A stretch of DNA of 64,000 bases from Ixodes scapularis (GCF_016920785.2 NW_024609857.1:73282252-73346251); one strand, 5' to 3'; positions 1-11,890 are shown, counted from the first letter of the stretch. Notes: generated by a model from the sequence alone, not told the origin. Translations and numbers: made by a program.

Positions 1-640
1 CGTAAACTTTAAAAATTCATTTTGTCGCATGGCCAACTTTCTAGGACATTCCGAGGAGTAAAAAGGTTTCAGGAAAATATTAAAATTTCAATTTATTTCC
101 ATTCTACGATACTCAGGCAATCACAGTCCTCGGGAAGATTGTGATATTTTGTAATGTTAAAAAAAGCAGGAATCGACAATTTAGTGAACGTGGCCCATAG
201 GATTAATTGCAAAAACGTTTGGAAAGCCTTGGAATAAAAACTATACGCGTCCAAAAGTTTTATTACTGCTTACTGGTATTTTATGACTGGCATCTAAAAT
301 AATCTCGGGGAATATTCCGATGTTTGTTGTTGTTAAGTTGAAATTCTCATTTAGATCAGGCGCGGAGGCGTTGAAATCCAAGGAAGTTGGGGATGAAAGA
401 CAATGATTATTTTGATCAGATACGTTGTACACATACTGAGGAGTGGATATTTAGTGCATAATGAAAAGTTTTATAAGAATCGATTACTATCAATGTATTG
501 CCGGAGTTCCCTTTAATTAGTGTACACTGCTTCTCGATTTTATAAAGATAATGGAAGGTTGATAGCCTTCACGTAACTCCGTCTGTCTTATAAAAACTTC
601 GCCGTCCTGAATTCGAAACCCCTTTCGAAGGAACCTCGAG
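1..640. other. Intergenic, nothing recognised
   Basis: AT-rich sequence with only short open frames. No conserved protein motif, terminal inverted repeat or tandem array was seen on either strand. Confidence 0.4.
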
Positions 641-814
641 AAATTGGCGATGATATTCGCGAAATTAAAGCAATGCCTCTCTGAGTGCAGCACAGGTGCG
701 ATCCGTATGGAGGTAAACGAGCGATCGTTGACCGATTTCTGCGGGTTGCGCCATGAAGTGACAGCTGTGACGGCGTGTGCGCTTTGTGAACAAAGCGTGG
801 CGAGGTGCGAGATA

Positions 815-1065
815 TTGCCCCAGGGTAGTGAATAGGAGGCTCCTCGGTCGACTCCTAGACCGTGCGGCTGGTGGCCGAAAGGGACATCTTTGGGAAGGCC
901 TAGCCACCGAGCGATTGGAATCGAGCTCTACGTTGCAGTTCGGAAAAGAGCTCGGACATTCCAGCTCGAGATCAGGTTCAATTATTGCGGCCGCGGGTCG
1001 TCTCAGGGTCGCAGAAATTCTCCATAAGGAAGTGCCACCTGTCAAACTTCATTGCCCGGCTTCCT
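815..1065 (+). repeat. Dispersed repeat, copy 1 (pair with 13445-13680)
   Basis: This stretch resembles 13445-13680 in order and content. Shared blocks include an AGGAGGC/GGAGGCGCCTCGG segment, a GAGCTCGGACATTCCAGCTCGAGAT-like block, and a TTATTGC-GGCCG-GGG-C-TCTCAG segment followed by GTTGC/GTCGC and a purine-rich end. Family is not recognised. The overlapping open frames on both strands have no protein signature and are treated as chance. Confidence 0.55.
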
Positions 1066-1069
1066 CTGC

Positions 1070-2240
1070 ATGACACTGTTCGTACCTGATGTTGGACAGT
1101 CATGTGTTCACTTTCACATGAATCGCGACTGTACGTTCATTGCCTTCAAGCGAGGCAATAAAAACATGTTGAACACATACAGCACGAATCAAAGGGAGAC
1201 GCAGTTTGTAGAGACCGCTAAAATCGATCTCTAAATGTATCGAGCTAAGATTTTCTACAGAGCTTACTGATGAACGTGCATTACGGTTATAAATATTTTA
1301 ACTTCACAAAAGCAATTAAAGAAAAAGTTAAAAGTTGAAAAGAAATCTTGAAATCCTTGCTTACGGCGTCTGCCTGCCTAACGAAACACAACAGCCGACA
1401 GAGGGCGGCAGTGCTCTCCGCGTCAACAGGTGGGTGTTGGTGACGAAAGCACCTAATACCGCATTCTTCAATGTAAGTTTCGGCTATGACACCGCCGATG
1501 TCCGGGTATGCTTTGGAGGTTTCCGTCCTCGTTGACGCGCCTCACTCAGAGTAAGAGGAGCTCGGAGGTTGCCACCAAAACTCCACCCGAAAACATCGGC
1601 CAACCTCTTTCGTCGTCTGGCTTTCCACGCGTACCAAAGACCAACCTTCACTCGCTCGTTGGGAGCTAAGCGCACAATGAAGATGACTTCCACCCCAAAA
1701 CAGTACGTACAAAGATGCAGGTGAGAGACGCGTTCACAACCAGAGAGTGCGAAGCAGACGACGATATGGGGGCGAAAATAATTGTGGAAAAAAGCGATGC
1801 AGCACATCTGTTCAGTTTTTCTGACTTTGTCTTCGTTATTCTATATTTTCTTGGTGGAATAAAATAATCGTGCACCGAGAATTCGCCCAGAAAAAGAGCG
1901 CATCGCTTCCGGCTCAGAAACGCCGTCTGCTATTGCTTAGGTCGAAGGAAGCAACCCTTGTGCCAACCTCTGGAGAGCTGGAGAGTTTACATCTGCTCGA
2001 TCAGAGTCACGTAGTTTATGGGCCGCGTTTGCAATAAGAGCTGCAAGGGGGTGGCGGAAGCGTTGGTCATCTGCAAACGTCTTCGCCTTTCCCGCCTGCT
2101 TTCCTCCTCGCCACGCGAAAACGCAGTGCATGCACACTTGCAACCAATCACCGCAGGAGGCGTCCTCCATTAAATTGCAAAAGTTCCCGGTGGTTTGAGA
2201 CTGACCATATCTTCAATCTAGGCTTCTAGATGGCGGCGCG
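1070..2240. other. Intergenic, nothing firmly recognised
   Basis: Mixed-composition DNA with several short open frames on both strands but no motif I can name. The frames at 1484-1807 and 1937-2170 (minus) look like chance frames in GC-richer sequence. Confidence 0.35.
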
Positions 2241-2739
2241 ATTTCAGGCGCCGCCATCTGTCGGCTGTTGCGCCAATCAGACGCCTTTCGTTAGCAGACG
2301 AACGCCGTAGGCAGGGATTTTAAATTTTTGGATTTGCATCTCTTTATTCGGGTACGTTGGTTCAGTGAATTGTTTATAACCTCAGTGCACGTTCTTTAGC
2401 CACTTCTGTACCAAATCTCAGCTCGACACGTTCAGTAACCGATTTATGCGGTACCTTCAAAGAGCCAAAGATTCCTTTGACTCGCGCTGTATATACACCT
2501 TTCCATCGTGTCTCACCCAGAAAAAAAAAAGACAAGTCATAGAGCTGTGGATGCATGCGCGGCGTCCGATATTCTGCAGAAGAAGGCTAGTGCGCATGCT
2601 CGGAATACGTTCCACAGCCAAGTAGACGAAGATGGCGGCGCACAGAAGGCGATTATACACCAACACGCAGATCTGACGTCAGGCCGCTGTGGTGGCGCTG
2701 TTGTCGGCAGGGCGCGTGCGCAGACGTTTCACCTCACGC

Positions 2740-3305
2740 CAAGTTACTAAAACCCTCAGTTGGAAAACTCACCCTGGAAACCTGGGCCGCCGGCGTCCAC
2801 CGAGACAGAGCTAAATACGATAACAACTCCACCCTTTAGCGACGAGTTGAAACATGCAACATCTTGGGAAGAACCAGCGGCAAAGACACTTGAACAAGAG
2901 TAAAGGAACAAACACGACAGGACGACAAGACGGCGCTGAGCTAACAGTTGTTTGTTCAGCGCCGTCCTGTCGTGCTTGTTCCTTTACTCTCGCCCAAGTT
3001 TCTTTGCCGCTGGTTCTTCCCAAGATGTTCACCTCAAACCAACTAGCCCAACACGTCACATTGTTGAAACATGGAAGTTGTTTTACATAGCTACTGCGAG
3101 ATGGCCCTGCGAGATGGCCCTGCGAGATGGCGCCACCGGCCCTTGCCCGACTAGACGTGCAGCCGTGCAGTTCCCGGAGTGGACGCTGCCAGAGAAATGG
3201 CGGCGTTGCGATCGCCATTAGCTCGGATCTCGAGTACGGATTGGAGACACTTTCTTAAAGCAGGCTCTATGGCAATTTCCCAACTGAGTTGTTCTAGTAA
3301 CGTTG
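2740..3305. mobile_element. hAT-like non-autonomous element with 8-bp target duplication
   Basis: The left end reads CAAGTTACTAAAACCCTCAG and the reverse complement of the right end reads CAACGTTACTAGAACAACTC, giving related terminal inverted repeats with CTCAGTTGG-type sequence just inside. The element is flanked by the 8-bp direct repeat CCTCACGC (2732-2739 and 3306-3313). An 8-bp duplication fits the hAT superfamily. No transposase is encoded. The host repeat continues smoothly on either side when compared with 18940-19200. Confidence 0.75.
2860..3027. repeat. Long hairpin nested in the hAT-like element
   Basis: Two arms of about 80 bp face each other: the left begins CATCTTGGGAAGAACCAGCG and the right ends with its reverse complement. 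A short spacer separates ACGGCGCTGA from TCAGCGCCGT. Just beyond the right arm is GATGTTCACCTCAAACCAAC followed by TAGCCCA, resembling the sequence at the ends of the Penelope-like fragments near 34741 and 36391. It may be a nested element of its own. Confidence 0.7.
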
Positions 3306-3485
3306 CCTCACGCGAATCTGGTTTCTGCGCATGCGCTGTGTCCACACCTGGTGTGGACAAATGCGGGCTTGTTTGTAAACCCACCCTTTTTATGCGACTT
3401 TCACCTCGTGCAGATGGACCCTCAAGTTAAAATTATCGCGAGGTGTCATTTGCTTCACTCGGTGCTGCATACCTTCGCCGCTGAT

Positions 3486-3495
3486 AATGTGCGCA
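3486..3495 (+). repeat. Target site duplication, 5' side of the I-clade LINE
   Basis: AATGTGCGCA here recurs directly after the AATC-repeat tail at 9422-9431. This fixes the ends of the LINE, though the first bases overlap the repeat tail and so are ambiguous by a few positions. Confidence 0.8.
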
Positions 3496-3968
3496 TCCCC
3501 GCAGGGGGCACCTGTGAAAGCAGGTGTTTGGAGAGTGGCGTCTCCACGGACCCCGAGCCATGCGGGTTCGCCTGACCACGTATGGCTGTGCGTGGCTTTC
3601 CCGTGTCTGGGGAAAAGGGCATCCTGGTGGTTGAGCCGAGCCCGGGGTAGGTTTGGACCCTTCGGGGCCCCCCGGGCGAGGCAATACACCACTTCGGCCC
3701 CCGCTTCTCATAGACGGGAGTCCTGGTAAGGCCCGGCCAGGATGATTCAGTCTAGTCGCCACTCCTTCTACTATCCCCTCCTTTCTTTCACCTTTGTCTT
3801 CTCCTTCTTTTCACTCTTCTTATTTCTCTTCTTTCCTTTTCAACTTCTTTGGCGGCAAGGGCTAACCTTGGGTGGTGACAGATACTCTCGTCCAGATCCA
3901 CACTTGGTTATAGTTTCTGGGTAGCGCTAATAGAGTAATGCTTCCAGCAAAGCCATATTTGTTATGGG
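3496..3968 (+). promoter_or_regulatory. 5' UTR and presumed internal promoter of the I-clade LINE
   Basis: About 470 bp between the 5' duplication and the ORF1 start. It begins with GC-rich sequence (GGGGCCCCCCGGG near 3666-3678) and ends in a T/C-rich tract (3770-3850). LINEs of this kind carry promoters inside their 5' end, so a promoter here is expected from the family; no specific element was identified. Confidence 0.5.
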
Positions 3969-5348
3969 GTGCTACCTATTCCCTCGTTGGGCTCCGTGGT
4001 GGGCGGCGCGCCACAGAATCCGAAAACCCTTTGCCTTTTTATGGCGGCCCTCTCTTCTAAACCCCGAGCAGAACGACCCCCGAAAAGGGTTCGCCCCGCT
4101 CCCCCTACTTTCGAAAAAGCCGATGAGCCAGAAAAATATCCTCGATTCTTTGTAGTTCACTCTGCAAGTGACACTGTGCATTTGTCAAAAGTTTCTCCCT
4201 TTGTCATTGCAAAGCATCTAGAACAAGTGGTTGGAAAATGTTATAAAGCAAAGAAGCTTGCTGGAGACCTCCTTGTTGAGATAGAAAATAAGCCACAGAG
4301 CACAGCACTCTTGAAGATGACAAGCCTGGGAGACTACCCAATTACTGTCACCCCCCACCGTACCCTGAATACTGTTCGCGGTGTCATCTCAGAAGATGAC
4401 TTTCTCGAATGCAGTGAAGACGAGATTCTCGAAGGATTGCGCAAGAGTGCTGTTGTTGCCGTTCGACGGATAACTTTAAAACGTGATGGACAAGAAAAAC
4501 CAACCCGACATCTCATACTCACGTTTGAACTCCATGCTCTCCCGCCCACCGTGAAGGCAGGATATTTGAGCTGCAGAGTCCGCCCTTTCATTCCAAATCC
4601 TCAGCGGTGTTTCCGTTGCCAACGTTTTGGGCATGGTTCCCGAAACTGTCGCGGCCGAGAAACGTGTGGAAAGTGCGGTGGTACTGACCATGTAGCGGAC
4701 ATCTGTAAAAATGAACCGAAATGTGTAAACTGTAGCGGAGCTCACCCTGCTTTCTTTCGCTCTAGCCCAAAATGGAAGGAGGAAAAAGACGTCTTGACTT
4801 TCAAAGTGAAACATAACCTGAGCTACCAAACAGCCAAAGAACAGCTTGCCTTTCAGGCAAGGGGTTCTTATGCCCAGGCAGTGTTGAGGGGACCCCCACT
4901 GTCTACAGCATCTGTGGAGACACAGACTTCCCCGGAAGACCTGTCCTCTCCACAGGGGTCCCCTTCCGAACTTTTGAAGGTGACGCACACTCAGTCACCT
5001 TCATGTTCTAAGGGTGCTGTACCCTCCAAGGAGGGTACCACCCCATCCCAGGTATCAGGGGCGCCATCAGCGGCCCTAGCTGGTCCTTCTGGCAGGGGTC
5101 GAGGGCTCCCTCCTCGTGCTTCCTGCAGCAACCAAAAGTTCAGGCGGACAGAACAACCTGCACCGCCCAAGGGCCCAACGCTCTCGCCGGATGAAAAAAT
5201 GGACGAGAGCCTACCGCTCTCTGAAGACGACCAGTCTCTTCCCGAAACAGAATCTCTTCCTCTGGTCTCCTCTGAGGTTGTAGGACGACCGAAGGACACT
5301 GCCAAGAAAAAAACAATCCGACGTGTTGAGGCACCAAAAGCCCCGTAA
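3969..5348 (+). CDS. LINE ORF1 (Gag-like nucleic-acid chaperone)
   Basis: A 459-residue open frame. The N-terminal third is Pro/Lys-rich; the middle resembles the RNA-binding region of I and Jockey ORF1 proteins (block starting YPRFFVVHSAS). Around residues 214-255 are zinc knuckles: CFRCQRFGHGSRNC (CX2CX4HX4C), CGKCGGTDHVADIC, and a partly degraded third, CVNCSGAH, whose final Cys position is lost. The C-terminal third is Ser/Pro-rich and low-complexity. ORF1 proteins coat the element RNA to form the particle used in target-primed reverse transcription. The frame is intact. The first ATG is used; initiation at Met-25 (4041) is also possible. Confidence 0.85.
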   Translation: MLPIPSLGSVVGGAPQNPKTLCLFMAALSSKPRAERPPKRVRPAPPTFEKADEPEKYPRFFVVHSASDTVHLSKVSPFVIAKHLEQVVGKCYKAKKLAGDLLVEIENKPQSTALLKMTSLGDYPITVTPHRTLNTVRGVISEDDFLECSEDEILEGLRKSAVVAVRRITLKRDGQEKPTRHLILTFELHALPPTVKAGYLSCRVRPFIPNPQRCFRCQRFGHGSRNCRGRETCGKCGGTDHVADICKNEPKCVNCSGAHPAFFRSSPKWKEEKDVLTFKVKHNLSYQTAKEQLAFQARGSYAQAVLRGPPLSTASVETQTSPEDLSSPQGSPSELLKVTHTQSPSCSKGAVPSKEGTTPSQVSGAPSAALAGPSGRGRGLPPRASCSNQKFRRTEQPAPPKGPTLSPDEKMDESLPLSEDDQSLPETESLPLVSSEVVGRPKDTAKKKTIRRVEAPKAP

Positions 5349-5370
5349 ATTTGTGTCTTAGTCTTCTCTG

Positions 5371-5496
<126 letters not shown>

Positions 5497-5512
5497 CTGA
5501 CTTCCTTTTAGA

Positions 5513-6793
5513 ATGCCAATGTCTCTTTTTCTTCAATGGAACTGTAGAGGCCTCCTTCCGAATTATGACGATGTGAGCCAGCTGCTAGACGATCATGCCC
5601 CCATTGCATTTTGCTTGCAGGAAACACATCTAAAAGCCAGCCACACTAATATATTAAAGTACTTTCAGGTATTTCGCAAGGACAGGATACAAGCACTTCA
5701 TTCATCTGGAGGTGTTGCAGTTGTAGTGCAGCGCTCAACTCCATGTAGCGAAGTGACTCTGCAGACTCCGCTGGAGGCTGTGGCAGCCCGCATTTTGTTA
5801 GATCGTATAATTACAGTTTGTTCTTTATATATACCTCCCAGTTATCAGCTAAAGATTGAAGAGCTTGAAGACCTTGTTAGTCAGCTTCCACCACCTTTTT
5901 TACTTTTAGGAGACTTCAATGCACACAATCCTCTGTGGGGGAGTGGCAGACGAGATCCTAGAGGGGCTCTTATTGAACGCTTCCTTCTTTCCTCGGGATT
6001 GTGCCTACTTAACACGAATGAAGCTACCTATTTTAGTTCTACCACTCATACTTTTACTTCTATAGACTTATCCATTTGTCACCCTTTAATATTACCATTG
6101 CTTTCGTGGAAGGTCATCCAAAATCCATATGGAAGTGACCACTTCCCACTAATTTTAGAGTTTAACCATTCTCACGTCACTCTTTCATCGCGTTCACCTC
6201 GGTGGAAGTTTGAAAAAGCTGACTGGGCACGTTTTAAGCAATCATCTCTTTTAGCTGTTACATCTCTACATCAACTCTCTATCGACGAAGCGACAGACCA
6301 TCTCACAAAGCACATCCTGGAAGCTGCAATGATTGCCATACCGATGACGTCCACCCATCTTCCTAAAAGGCCAAAGCCGTGGTGGAATGAAGACTGCCGA
6401 GAGGCTAAAAAGAAACAAAACAAAGCGTGGGGAATTTTTAGGCGATATCCTACACCGAACAACCTTACTAATTTCAAAAGAATGAGGGCACAGGCAAGGT
6501 ACATCCGAAGGCACGCTAAGCGGCGAAGCTTTAGAGGATATGCTTCCTCTATTAATAGCAGTGCATCCCTGAAAGAAATTTGGGACCGAGTGCATAAAAT
6601 TGATGGTTCTTACCGGGCATTTTCTGTCCCACTTTTAAGTCGAAATGGAATATGCCCTGCGAGTCTGAAAGAGCAGGCAGACATCCTAGGGGAACACTTC
6701 GAATTTGTATCGAGTTCCGAGCATTATACTCGAAATTTCCAGCGACATAAGTTGCAGGCTGAAAAAAAGACCGTGACCACCTTGGGGCTATGA
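5513..6793 (+). pseudogene. LINE ORF2, part 1: AP-like endonuclease and linker
   Basis: The 5' part of ORF2. Apurinic/apyrimidinic endonuclease motifs are present in order: LQWNCRGL near the start, QETHL (catalytic Glu), LLGDFNAHNPLWG (metal-binding Asp-Asn), a SIDLSI segment and GSDHFP (catalytic Asp-His). The domain nicks target DNA to prime reverse transcription. A basic linker follows (WWNEDCREAKKKQNKAW). The frame closes at TGA 6791-6793, while reverse transcriptase sequence continues in another frame from about 6790, so a small indel has split ORF2. Confidence 0.88.
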
Positions 6794-7734
6794 GAGAACC
6801 ATATAATGCTACATTCACACTACACGAACTTCAGTCAGCTCTTTCATCCAAGCAGTCTGCACCTGGACCCGATGGGATTCATTATAAAATGCTCGAACAT
6901 CTCCACCCGTCCACCGTGGAACTTATTTTGTACCTTTTTAATAAAATTTGGCTCCAGAGTCACTTTCCGTCCTCTTGGAAGGTTGCTATCATCGTACCAG
7001 TGCTAAAGCCAGGCAAGGATCCCTCATGTTCATCTAGCTTTAGGCCCATAGCTTTAACTAGCTGTATTTCAAAGACTATGGAGCGAATGATTAATAAGAG
7101 ACTTATATTTTACTTGGAGAGAAACAACCTACTTGATAAGTACCAGTGCGATTTCCGTTCAGCCCGGTCCACAATTGATCATCTAGTTCGTTTTGAGACC
7201 GCTGTGTGGGAGGCATTTGTGAACAGGCAACAATGCCTTTCTGTTTTCTTTGATTTAGAGAAGGCTTATGACACGGTTTTGCGTTTTGGCATACTGCAAG
7301 ACTTGTTCAGTTTCGGTGTTCGAGGTCGCATGTTAGCTGCCATCCAAAGTTACTTGGAGCACCGTACTTTTCGCGTGAAGCTGGGCACAACACTTTCAAG
7401 AGAGTTCATACAGGAAAATGGAGTCCCCCAGGGAGGCGTGCTCAGCGTCACTCTTTTTATAGTTAAGTTAAATTCAATTACCCGTGTAATACCACCTTCA
7501 GTACAATATTCTATGTATGTTGATGACCTGCAGATCTCCGTCTCGTCCTGTAACTTGTCGATTTGTGAACGTCGGGTACAACTTACGGTTAATAACTTGA
7601 TCAAATGGGCTGATACAAATGGTTTTAGATTTTCGCCCGAAAAAACAGCCTGTGTTTGTTTTTCTCGTCGGCGTGGAATTCGCCATGATCCATCTTTAAG
7701 TATGTATGGTACTCCAATTTCCGTAAAAAGTTAA
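6790..7734 (+). pseudogene. LINE ORF2, part 2: reverse transcriptase
   Basis: Reverse transcriptase fingers and palm: SAPGPDGIHY, FRPIALTSCISKTMERMI, FFDLEKAYDTV (first catalytic Asp), NGVPQGGVLS, and MYVDDLQ as the catalytic box, with Val in place of the more common Ala. The frame starts just after a shift relative to the endonuclease part. It ends at an in-frame TAA (7732-7734). The typical post-palm motif HKFLGLIFD follows directly in the same frame, so the TAA is a nonsense mutation and not the real end. Confidence 0.9.
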
Positions 7735-9150
7735 CACAAGTTTCTGGGTCTCATATTTGATTCAAAACTCACGTTTATTACACATATTAAGAGTGTTAAA
7801 CTGAAATGTCTGAAATCTCTGAACGTTCTTAAGGTTTTATCGCATGTGGCATGGGGCTCAGACCGACTGTGTCTATTACGCATCTATCGCTCTGTCGTTC
7901 GTTCCCGGCTTGACTATGGTTGCATAGTGTATGGTTCTGCCCGGGCATCGGCTTTGAAGATGTTGGACCCCATTCACCATCAGGGGTTGCGTTTAGCTAC
8001 CGGTGCGTTCCGCACCTCCCCAGTACCTAGTCTGTACGTAGAAGCTAATGAACCATCCTTGGAGTATAGAAGGTTCACACTAGGTTTCATGCACTCCATT
8101 AGGGTCCGCTCGGTCCCTGAGCATCCTGCCCGAGATAACATAGAAAACATTCGGTTCCAAAGAACATTTCAAAACAAGCCCTCCATAGTTCCTCCTTTTT
8201 CAATTAGAAATTGTAGTTCAGCAGAGTCTATTAGGATGGATGCAAAGACCCCAGTAGTCCAATACCCTCCACATATTGCCCCATCGGACTACAGCAACAT
8301 TCACTGCGACTTCACACTAACGAAACATAGTAAAAAAGATGTTCCAAAGGAAGTCATGAAGCAGGAATTTTTGGAACTTCAATGTAAATATCAAGAGTAT
8401 ACAAGTTTCTATACGGACGGGACAAAAGACGACTCCACTGTGGGATGCGCTATGATTGGACCATCCGTTAAGCGAGTAAGGAGAATAAACTCAAACGCCA
8501 CCGTATTCACGGCAGAGCTCTATGGTCTGCTATTGGCGGTCGACTACATAACCAAGAAAAGGTTTCCTCGCTCAGTAGTATTCACTGACTCTTTGAGTTC
8601 TTTAAAAGCAGTTTTATCGCTGGAACGGGTCACAAACCCACTTGTTTCTGAATTGCAGAGTAAGATTATTCTAGCCGCAAACAGCAATATTCGCATAACT
8701 TTATGCTGGGTGCCTAGCCATGTTGGCATCCCGGGAAATGAAGCGACTGATTCTGCAGCACGTTCTGCTAGCAAGAAACAAGCAGACTTGCGTGAAATAC
8801 CTTATAAAGACTATCACACGTCTCTAAAACGGTGCATTCGGTCAAAGTGGCAACTTCAGTGGAATACTGAAATGTACAACAAATTACATGCAGTAAAACC
8901 TTACATAAGTGAATGGGAGAGTGCCCGGCATCGGGAGCGCTTCTACGAAGTAATCCTGTGTCGGTTACGAATTGGTCATACACGTCTCACACATGGGCAC
9001 CTTTTGAGTGGGGAGGATGCTCCAGTATGTGAATACTGTAACATAACCTTAAGCGTTTTACACATTTTAATTGAATGTCGCACATATGATCAATACCGTC
9101 AGAAACACTTCTCACAACTATATAGAGAGAGCATGTCCCACTACACCTAG
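7735..9150 (+). pseudogene. LINE ORF2, part 3: thumb, RNase H and C-terminal zinc motif
   Basis: The open frame continues from the nonsense codon in the same phase; the first Met is at 7846 but translation would naturally read through from upstream. After the thumb comes RNase H with FYTDGTKDD (Asp), VFTAELYGLL (Glu), VFTDSLSSLKA (Asp) and WVPSHVGIPGNEATDSAA (His/Asp). A C-terminal Cys/His motif (CEYCNITLSVLHILIEC) follows, as in other I and Jockey proteins. RNase H removes the RNA template during insertion. Confidence 0.9.
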
Positions 9151-9421
9151 CCCTGCTGCTAGGTGATGAACCACTTATTTCTCATGTTTGCTTATTTAAG
9201 TTTCTCACTGATATCGGCCTTATACACCGACTGTGATTTTATTTTCCACCCCTAACTCATGACCATACCTTTTACACTTATACAAATGCATGTCCATATT
9301 TTATCACATCACCCGCTACTATAGCTCTTTCCTCTCTCTAACCCTCTACTGCAATAGTTCAGACTCTTGGCGCATTATGGCCTTAGATGCTGATGTGCCA
9401 AAAACCCCCAATCAATCAATC
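9151..9421 (+). other. 3' UTR and (AATC)n tail of the I-clade LINE
   Basis: A 270-bp untranslated end closing with about four AATC units (9409-9421) directly before the 3' target duplication. Short simple-repeat tails in place of poly(A) are typical of I-clade LINEs. Confidence 0.75.
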
Positions 9422-9431
9422 AATGTGCGCA
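9422..9431 (+). repeat. Target site duplication, 3' side of the I-clade LINE
   Basis: AATGTGCGCA, identical to 3486-3495. Confidence 0.8.
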
Positions 9432-9553
9432 CTTGTCGTTTACCAGCACAATCACAAGAGCATGGACACGACTCTACCGATGAATCCGCGAAAATACAAT
9501 CTTCGTCATATCATTTGCGTTAGAATCAACATTCGTTGCGTGTCTACATACCC

Positions 9554-9892
9554 CAGGGGTCGGTAACCCGAGGCACGCTGGCCGCATCTGGCCCGCGAGG
9601 CAGTTTTATGCGACCCCCGGCACGACACCAGAAAAGGACCCCTCCCCCTTACCGCTCCCTCACACAGATTCGACCGCGTGGAAGTTTTAACCTCAGAAGG
9701 GTTACACAGGAACAAACAGCACTTCCAATTGGCTTCGTCCGGCATCCCGACACTTGGACAGAAAACGTCTTCACTTTCTTTTGCCTTTTTTTCGCATGCC
9801 CCACCCCCACACCACAGACTTCGCCACTTGCCGTCCTGCCCCTTCCGTGTCGGCTTCGTTTCGACTCGCCCCTCGCCCCTTGCCGACCCCTG
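9554..9892 (+). mobile_element. hAT MITE, CAGGGGTCGG type
   Basis: It begins CAGGGGTCGGTAACC and ends CTTGCCGACCCCTG, its near inverted complement. CAGGGGT termini are characteristic of many hAT elements. Flanking octamers ACATACCC (9546-9553) and ACACACCG (9893-9900) agree at 6 of 8 positions, an aged duplication. The interior matches 17307-17618, for example GCAGTTTTATGCG and CGGCACGACACCA. No transposase. Confidence 0.75.
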
Positions 9893-9899
9893 ACACACC

Positions 9900-11080
9900 G
9901 CTCGTTGTATTGTATTTAGCAAAAAGCTTGGCGCCAACGTGCAATTAAGTTTTTGCCGCATTTTTCAAGCTTTCTTTTTTTTTTTTTTTTGTATTGTTGC
10001 AGGACTGGTTGCATTCAAGTCCCGAGCAAACCTAAAGAGTGTTGAGACAAGAAAGGCCATACATAATATTAAACTTCTTTTTTTTATGTCGTTTGTTGTA
10101 ACTATAGGATAAACACTTCCTATAAAGAACAAAACGAAATATGTCTGTTCAAGCCTATTGGTAATTAACAGATTGTTTAAAATATTATTTTTACTTGACT
10201 CTATAGATCCGTGCAACACGCTTTCTGCATGTGGTGTCAATTGTAGCGATGTCTGATCATTAATGAAATAATTTTAATTGCATAGCCTATGTGAGTAACG
10301 AGCGTTTTTTTTTTATGCTATTTCGTTCCTAACATTGATGTTTTCTTTTCTTTTTTTCTTTTTTTTTTTTTTGGGGGGGGGGGGGGGCACACAGCCTGGC
10401 CTCACAGCTGCCAAAATTTATAAATAAATAAGTAAATAAATTACCATATTTCTCAGTTCAAGGAACGGAAAACAAGAAGACCAAATCCCGAATGCCGTGC
10501 TTTTTCTTTCCGTAAGTTTTATAGCTTTGCGATGTCAAAAGGGCGCACACTTGTGAGGTTGCGCATCCGAACGTTTATTATTTTTTAGTAACCTGGAGCA
10601 CAAGCAGTAATGAACAACGTGGTACCTCGACCCCTGCAATGAACTAAATAACAAATTACGTATGAGCAGTATGTAGGCATCTTTCCGGGCACTTTTGGTA
10701 ATAATTTCTGGCTTATTGGCTCTTTTCTTTATGTGTCGTTTTGTAAAGTAATTAAATATATAAAAAAAAACAAAGCTTGTAGGCATTGAAACCGCCAGAG
10801 ACAGATAGGAGACCTACAAAAATGTGCCGTTTGAAGTAAAAGGAGACATGCAGCTATGTTGCATCTGATCTGAAATGATCTGAAATGCTTGAAATATTCC
10901 CAGCGGAATTTTGAGAACCGATTTGCGAAAGACAAGCTTCTACTCATATTATAAAAAACAAATTAACCAACCTTTTTTTTTTTTTTTTTTTTTTTATAAA
11001 GCAACGAATCTAAGGTGTTTCTGAATTGAAACATTTACCGCCACGGCAGATCATTTTCAAAGATCAAACTGAACCGGGTG
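9900..11080. other. AT-rich intergenic DNA with homopolymer runs
   Basis: No gene recognised. Contains poly(T) at 9970-9989, a T-run followed by about 16 G (10360-10387), and poly(T) of about 25 at 10973-10996. The short frames here lack protein motifs. Confidence 0.5.
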
Positions 11081-11570
11081 TAAGAGAATATGGTCCCGGA
11101 CAAAATGGTCCCGGAGATTATAGTCCCGGACAATTAGGTCCCGAACAATGCGGTCCCGAGTGCAAACCTGGACAAAATGGTCCCAAGTAAATTTTCGCCC
11201 CTTCAGACGGTCTGTCTAAAATGTCGCTGATATCTGCAGCGATTACTTTTGAGGTGAGTGAGAGAAATGGAATATGGTCCAATCGTCATATGTCGATTCG
11301 TCATAGAAGGAACAAATGCAAATTATCGTGCAGATACAGCATGTTTCGATGCAATGTTAGAAAATAACAATGAAAATAAACATTTTTTTAACACATGACA
11401 CGTTTTATTATGTTCCAACAAAATATCTACGATCTTGAAGCGGCACTTGTGGGAACGAGTTAATATGGCCCCACGTCCTTCAGAAAGTCATTCATGGTAC
11501 GGCTCCCTTGTACGTACTGTGTGCTGATTGTTAGAAGTCGCTGTTGCATTTCTCGGTAGACTTGTTTAAA

Positions 11571-11890
11571 CTCAAGTTGAACGAACAAAAAGAAGAACGA
11601 ATGGTGAAAATAATGCGCAGAAATATAAAGTCTAGATTGACAGACGATTTGCAGCATAGGTATTTTGCAAATCACATTTAATAACAAGAACCTATAAAAA
11701 CCAAGCGATAAAGAAATTAACGACTGGTTCAAACTCAAGTTGAACGCACGAAAGCAAGAACGAATGGTGAAAATTATGCGCTCAAATATAAGCTCTAGAT
11801 TGACAAACGGCTCGCAGCATAAGTATTTTGTGAATCACATTTAATAACTGAAACCTGTGAAGAACATGCGATAAAAAGTAACTTTAAAAA
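11571..11890 (+). repeat. Two tandem 163-bp units inside the foldback element
   Basis: CTCAAGTTGAACG begins at 11571 and again at 11734. Both units continue with AGAACGAATGGTGAAAAT, a TCTAGATTGACA block and CACATTTAATAAC, with scattered differences. Confidence 0.8.

Larger units (their letters stand above)
2380..3400 (+). repeat. Dispersed repeat, split by an hAT-like insertion
   Basis: The parts outside 2740-3305 match the reverse complement of 18940-19200. Shared blocks are TGTATATACACC, a GGTGGCGCTG-TGTCGGCA-GGCGCGTGC-CAGACG segment, and GCGAATCTGGTTTCTGCGCATGCGC. The copy at 18940-19200 is uninterrupted at the matching point, so it acts as an empty site for the inserted element. Family is unknown. 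Confidence 0.6.
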
